Shown here: positions 8,725 to 9,509 of the stretch, piece by piece | How the letters are laid out: each line of letters begins with the position of its first letter | Position numbering within the stretch: the first letter of the stretch is position 1 | Assembly (NCBI GenBank): GCA_946886925.1 | Contig: CAMPJQ010000064.1 | Coordinates: 1 to 9,509 of the forward strand | DNA length: 9,509 nucleotides | DNA from: an uncultured Terrimonas sp. | Lineage (GTDB): Bacteria; Bacteroidota; Bacteroidia; Chitinophagales; Chitinophagaceae | Direction: 5' to 3' | Translations under genes and position numbers: made by a program | Notes under the pieces: model-generated | What the model saw: only the letters and a program-made list of their open reading frames with translations | Told to the model about the DNA's origin: nothing | Database searches by the model: none

Positions 8725-9156
8725 TTAACTGGAAATATAATGCTCAAGGTTTTCAATGATAAAATCTTTCTGATTCATAATGTAATTCACCAGGTCGCCA
8801 ATAGATATCAATCCAACTAATTTTCCATTCTCGAGCACAGGCAAATGGCGGATGAATTTCTGACTCATCAGCTTCATGCAATCACCAATTTCTATATCAG
8901 GGGTAACAAATACTGGTCTTTCCGTCATGATGTGCCGGACCAGCGTTTCTTTTGAGGAGCGTCCCTTTAAAATAACTTTTCGGGCATAATCGCGTTCAGT
9001 AAATATTCCGTTCAGTATACCATCATCTTCCACCACCACAAGCGATCCGAGATTGTTTTCTTCCAGTATCTCCAGTGCCTCATACACCGAACTATCGGGG
9101 CACACAGTGTATACCATGTTTCCTTTTGACTGCAGGATATTTCTAACAGTATCCAT
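8725..9156 (-). CDS. Two-CBS-domain protein
   Basis: This 143-residue soluble protein consists almost wholly of two CBS domains, at about 8-62 and 73-127. CBS pairs (Bateman modules) usually bind adenosine-containing ligands such as AMP, ATP or NAD(H) and act as sensors. Visible hallmarks are GIFTERDYARK (50-60), VRHIMTERPVFVTPD (73-87) and RHLPVLENGKLVGLISIGDLV, split here as RHLPVLENG (103-111) and LVGLISIGDLV (113-123). No enzyme, transporter or DNA-binding domain is attached and no signal peptide is seen, so the ligand and target are unknown. It is codirectional with the nuo genes but 191 bases upstream, with a structured element between, so shared transcription is uncertain. The ATG at 9156 gives the normal family start; an ATG six bases earlier is in another frame. 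Confidence 0.9.
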   Translation of the reverse strand: MDTVRNILQSKGNMVYTVCPDSSVYEALEILEENNLGSLVVVEDDGILNGIFTERDYARKVILKGRSSKETLVRHIMTERPVFVTPDIEIGDCMKLMSQKFIRHLPVLENGKLVGLISIGDLVNYIMNQKDFIIENLEHYISS

Positions 9157-9219
9157 GACATTAAATTTAGAGAACTAACTGTAGTGTTAAGATAAATCTT
9201 TTTATTAAAACATGCAAGC

Positions 9220-9247
9220 ATTTGAGATTTGAAATTTAATATTTGTC
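9220..9247 (+). repeat. Heptamer array (4 x ATTTGAN-like)
   Basis: The plus strand reads ATTTGAG, ATTTGAA, ATTTAAT and ATTTGTC in direct succession, an exact 7-base period with the ATTT kept in each unit. It lies 64 bases upstream of the CBS gene start and directly abuts a GC-rich patch. It is similar in character to, but differs in period from, the octamer arrays after nuoH and nuoCD. Confidence 0.55.
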
Positions 9248-9277
9248 CGCTGGCAGGCAGGTTTAAGATGAAGCGGA

Positions 9278-9309
9278 TTTATCGTTTATAAGTTTGGGTT
9301 TATCGTTTA
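9278..9309 (+). repeat. Direct repeat TTTATCGTTTA, 21-base spacing
   Basis: Identical 11-base copies lie at 9278-9288 and 9299-9309, with starts 21 bases apart, about two helical turns. The core TTATCGTT occurs a third time at 9327-9334, 27 bases further, at the end of the lyase relic. The spacing would suit a protein-binding site, but in a decayed AT-rich region a small duplication is equally possible. Confidence 0.4.
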
Positions 9310-9328
9310 GATGATTTTCTTCCGTATT

Positions 9329-9509
9329 ATCGTTCTGCATAATGTCGTCTCATTGTTCGCTGCTCCTGGCACCGGTAAGCAAATCAATCATCACATTATT
9401 GTATTAAAATGGATTATAAAAAGCTTTTTCAAGTATGTTCTTTCTTTGTTGCGGAGTGGCAAAATAAATGGGTTCAACCGATTTTAATTTAAATGGTTCA
9501 ATAATGGCA
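9329..9509 (-). pseudogene. Decayed N-terminus of a tryptophanase / tyrosine phenol-lyase family gene
   Basis: Read on the minus strand from 9508, one frame gives EPFKLKSVEPIYFATPQQR and then KNILEKAFYNPF, a stop (9406-9404), YNNVMIDLLTGARSSEQ, a second stop (9352-9350) and DDIMQND. The order matches the start of PLP-dependent beta-eliminating lyases (E. coli TnaA: EPFRIRVIEP, MNPF, DVFIDLLTDSGTGAV). The second stop falls where the family usually has the Trp of a QW pair, consistent with TGG becoming TGA. Relative to TnaA about two residues are missing after NPF and four (DSGT) after IDLLT. Similarity ends near 9329, so the PLP-binding part is gone. Intact enzymes of this family split tryptophan to indole, pyruvate and ammonia, or tyrosine to phenol; which one this was cannot be decided. 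Its start lies beyond the window. Confidence 0.8.

Larger units (their letters stand above)
9157..9328. other. Gene-free AT-rich stretch with short repeats
   Basis: Together with the relic at 9329-9509 this is the only stretch of more than 300 bases without an intact gene. It should contain the CBS gene promoter, but no match to the Bacteroidota pattern is convincing; TAAATTTA lies so close to the ATG that it would give almost no leader. It contains a heptamer array (9220-9247), a GC-rich patch GTCCGCTGGCAGGCAGG (9245-9261), and two copies of TTTATCGTTTA 21 bases apart (9278-9288 and 9299-9309). Confidence 0.5.

Noticed and set aside
9012..9221. Minus-strand 69-codon frame overlapping the CBS gene start
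   Set aside because: Most of it is a shifted frame of the CBS coding sequence; its unique first part is AT-rich intergenic sequence.

Overview
The window holds most of one operon on the minus strand: the first part of a respiratory complex I (NADH:quinone oxidoreductase) gene cluster. In transcription order, right to left, it reads nuoA, nuoB, nuoCD (a fused gene), nuoE, nuoF, nuoG, nuoH, and possibly the first codons of nuoI at the left edge. Upstream, on the same strand, is a small two-CBS-domain protein. At the right edge is the decayed start of a tryptophanase-type lyase gene.

Layout. 1-89: an octamer repeat at the nuoH stop and a possible nuoI start. 90-8533: seven closely spaced nuo genes. 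Two junctions overlap by ATGA (nuoA/nuoB and nuoG/nuoH). The other gaps are 11 to 35 bases, except for 163 bases between nuoCD and nuoE. 8534-8724: an intergenic stretch with a nested inverted repeat. 8725-9156: the CBS protein. 9157-9328: AT-rich repeats. 9329-9509: the gene relic.

How the genes work together. NuoE, NuoF and NuoG form the NADH-oxidising module (FMN plus a chain of Fe-S clusters). NuoB and NuoCD form the connecting module, where electrons reach cluster N2 and then quinone. NuoA and NuoH are membrane subunits next to the quinone channel. All expected cofactor ligands are visible: N1a in NuoE, FMN/NADH site and N3 in NuoF, N1b, N5, N4 and the extra N7 in NuoG, N2 in NuoB. Nothing suggests that any of these genes is broken. 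NuoI through NuoN would have to lie beyond the left edge.

Organism. Short AT-rich tandem repeats (7-8 base units), few clear Shine-Dalgarno sites and moderate GC suggest a Bacteroidota member, perhaps of the Chitinophagaceae type; this is inference. The complex I itself resembles the Escherichia coli type (fused NuoCD, about 900-residue NuoG with the N7 motif, E. coli-like sequence throughout), which points to an ancient transfer or a lineage-specific isoform. I found no evidence of an undescribed system. The most interesting items are the lyase relic, the nested inverted repeat ahead of nuoA and the short tandem arrays.
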